64,000 bases of DNA from Diphasiastrum complanatum. Its lineage: Eukaryota; Streptophyta; Lycopodiopsida; Lycopodiales; Lycopodiaceae. The translations under genes and the position numbers were made by a program. The DNA lies in contig CM055096.1 of NCBI GenBank assembly GCA_029204225.1, positions 58,107,600-58,171,599 of the forward strand, in the 5' to 3' direction. Within the stretch, counting starts at the first letter, position 1; every line of letters begins with the position of its first letter. The notes beneath the pieces were generated by a model, which was not told where the DNA came from, ran no database searches, and saw only the letters and a program-made list of their open reading frames with translations. This document shows positions 61,861 through 64,000 of this stretch, one piece after another.

Positions 61861-63223
61861 ATCAACATTGCATAGTTGGAAATCCCGTCCAATTTGCTAC
61901 TTTCACTCAAAATGGACTCTCCCATGTTTGCCATCGCAAAATTGCTTGAAACTTCTGCCGTAGGCTAAAAATAGTATGTCGAGGCCAACAGTGATGTCAA
62001 AAGTTGAAAATAATGACCTGCACCTTTTCCCTTACCAGGCCACTCGTTGCTTTTCCACAATTTGAAAGCCAAATCGGCGTCGCCTTCCAAAATGCACTCA
62101 GTCGTCAACTCCCAACAACGTGCCTAGTGGAATGGTGACATCACTTCTGGCGTACTTCAAACACTTTCTCCACTGCAATCACTCTGTTTTGCTATACCGT
62201 ACTTGCAGGTACGGTCTGGGTGCCCTTCGTTTGGGTCAAAATGGGCAAAGGACCCAAAAATAGGGACTTTTCTAGTTTTTGAACTGTTTCTTCACCTCGG
62301 AAAAACTTCACTCTTCACTTGTGAAGGGACCCCACTCCAATTTCAGTATGAAAATTTTTAATAAAGTTGAAGGCCAAAAAGCACTTCACTTTTTCAGGGC
62401 CCTCTTCAACAACCCTTCAAACTCCATCCAATGGTTGAATCTGATCCAACTGTGGATATCCCTTCTGAGTAGCACAATCTGAGCCGTCGATCTTGTAACT
62501 CCTTTATCCAATGGATTTGAGCACTTTTGTGCACCAATGGAGAGCCTTGTAAGCGCTACCCACTCTGAAATGCTATGCTTTCACCCTAGTGCCACACGCG
62601 AACAGTCCGCGACCTCCTTGTCTGCGGCTGTGTCTCCCCACACTAGTTTCTGTTTGATCTAACTCGCCTATGGATCAATTTGAGCACGAACTGAGGCCTG
62701 GAGTAGGGTCGCTCTACTGATCCCAAGTCTGTAGAGTGTTCACTCAAGAAATTCCGTGGAGAAACGGTGATTTTAGCTCAACTTGACAAAGTGGTTTTTT
62801 TTTCACCTTTTACCGCAAATCTGCTATGTTAACTGTTTGGAGACAAATCTTTGACATAAACCACAAAATCTCTCCATGTCTGGTTGACAATGTGATTAGC
62901 TTCCTTCTTGTCCTTACGGCATCCAAAACGGTGCACAAACAGTGAAGAAATCACCAGTTATGTATAAAAACCATAAGCCCAAACCCGGTTTCAATTTTCA
63001 GCTGGCTTCAAAATTGTCAATTTTTCACCAAATTTTTCCCTGTCTGATGCTATGCACAGGCTAATAATCCCTCTGTTGAGCTTAGCAAGCCTCTATAAAC
63101 TAGAAACCGTGCACCAGTGCTTCTCTTTCCATCTTCAAGCCGCCGTAAACCCCAAACTCTCGGAAGATAGTTCTTCTGAAGCTCTCTTCAACGACAATGT
63201 TGTACTGTGTACACTCCCTGTAC
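61861..63223 (-). other. Non-coding sequence upstream of E2, probably its leader
   Basis: Less AT-rich than the surroundings, with no convincing ORF. The last part before the PBS (about 62950-63223) is the expected leader position of the E element. The rest I cannot assign. It includes a GTAC-rich palindromic stretch near 62195-62216 (CCGTACTTGCAGGTACGG). Confidence 0.45.
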
Positions 63224-63236
63224 GACTCTGATACCA
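63224..63236 (-). promoter_or_regulatory. Primer binding site of E2
   Basis: The complement reads TGGTATCAGAGTC, initiator-tRNA-Met type, directly inside the LTR at 63237-63510. Confidence 0.9.
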
Positions 63237-63510
63237 ACTTAGAATTTGATTTGCACAGGAACACAGATCATGCTACACAGTAACACAGACAGAAAACACT
63301 CTCCACAGCAAGCTCAAGTAGCAACTGTATTTCTCAAAATGAAATTACACTGTACATATAGTTGTTCACTCAGGAAACCCATACATGACCCAGGTTGTCA
63401 TTGGCGGGATGTGTGTCCTGCGAACTTGCCTCGTGGCAAGGCCAACTGATCCTTATCCACTAATAGGACCCACAGTACAGTAACACAGTGATTCTACTTT
63501 AATTCTAACT
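63237..63510 (-). repeat. 5' LTR of E-type Copia
   Basis: A 274-bp LTR matching 54131-54402 in inverted orientation, with the same AGTTAGAATT and AATTCTAAGT ends. It is flanked outside by GTAGA (63511-63515), the complement of TCTAC. Confidence 0.88.
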
Positions 63511-64000
63511 GTAGATACTATCAAGGATTATTCTTCTTCATCCTCCTATTGATGTGCAATGATGCTTTGTTTCAATTCTCTTGTGCATTCTTCTATTTCA
63601 AGCATTCTGATGCAAAGTGTCCCTTCTTTCCACAAAAGAAGCACTTGTACTTGGACTTGTCCTTCTTGCCTTTTCCTTTTGAGCTTGAAGGTTGATCCTC
63701 CTCTTTGGCCTCCTTTGATTGATTCTTCTTTGCTCCACTGGTCTTCTTCTTGCCCTTGAACGAGAAATTTGCTTCCATCTTACAATGATAAGGAACTCAT
63801 CCTAGCTTTTTCATGGAGCATCCTACACTCTTGAACCACTAGGACACTATGGAGCTTAACAATAGTTGGCAAAGTGTCTTGGATGGCAAAACTTTGAACC
63901 AAGTATGAGAATTCATCACCTAGGCCATTTAGGATCACAAGAAAATTAAAGTTAATTAAAATCTAGAAACTCACAAAGGTTTCACTTGATTTCTATCTTC
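63511..64000 (-). pseudogene. A-type Copia gag, C-terminal part (A3 left half)
   Basis: The minus strand reads LVILNGLGDEF, LVQSFAIQDTLPTI.KLHSVLV, ECRMLH, a stop, then MEANFSFKGKKKTSGAKKN and the zinc knuckle CFFCGKKGHFASEC, followed by a stop and a decayed acidic tail ending at ATCTAC beside the E LTR. The leader phrase GTGAAACCTTTGTGAGTTTC at about 63965-63985 joins directly to mid-gag, so the gag N-terminus is deleted. It is the missing upstream half of 54403-56836. Confidence 0.88.

Overview
This window looks like intergenic DNA from a large, AT-rich, retrotransposon-packed land-plant nuclear genome. The dominant signals are plant Ty1/Copia polyproteins, initiator-tRNA-Met primer sites (TGGTATCAGAGC type), one chromodomain Ty3/Gypsy remnant, a CACTA/TNP2 transposase remnant and a germin-like protein relic. 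A gymnosperm is my best guess, from the repeat density and the scarcity of genes, but the sequence does not prove it. I see no intact host gene, tRNA, rRNA or CRISPR array. All boundaries and homologies were read by eye.

Layout, left to right. 1-8519: three nested layers. A young, nearly complete minus-strand Copia element (69-6217, duplicated site TAGAG) sits inside the gag of an older minus-strand 'C-type' Copia element, whose 5' LTR (7009-7658) abuts a truncated 'D-type' LTR. 8525-13224: two truncated plus-strand Copia copies (A1, B). 13225-17000: simple repeats, then two Gypsy fragments joined in opposite orientation. 17000-18798: C-like Copia remnants around one LTR. 18799-24221: plus-strand non-autonomous A-type element (A2), whose 3' LTR is interrupted by another Copia fragment. 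24675-28295: non-autonomous C-type element (C3). 28300-29565: LTR plus RNase H stub of another Copia. 29566-33900: AT-rich, mostly unidentifiable. 33930-37650: CACTA TNP2 remnant with a nearly identical tandem duplication of about 1.4 kb. 37702-45583: C-type Copia (C2) split in its gag by a D-type element with 5-bp site duplications (41118-43702). 45584-47700: internally deleted Copia (H). 47813-48172: fragment of a plant transposon-associated (DUF7869-like) protein. 48981-49309: germin-like relic with a tandemly duplicated upstream region. 51851-64000: a complex in which E-type and A-type Copia elements are nested in each other and apparently rearranged by an inversion. Inside it is a 0.4-kb inverted repeat around an open reading frame.

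The genes work together only in the retroelement sense: gag (capsid), protease, integrase and RT/RNase H supply particles, while LTRs, PBS and PPT provide transcription and priming. Most copies are dead. The most interesting features are (i) the matching 5-bp target duplication and matching host-element halves found on opposite strands about 9 kb apart, which indicate an inversion between inverted E copies; (ii) non-autonomous A- and C-type elements that keep gag but replace integrase-RT-RNase H by a short, scrambled, catalytically broken integrase-like ORF; and (iii) a shared palindromic CACACGTGTG / CCGTAC module in the LTRs of several families.
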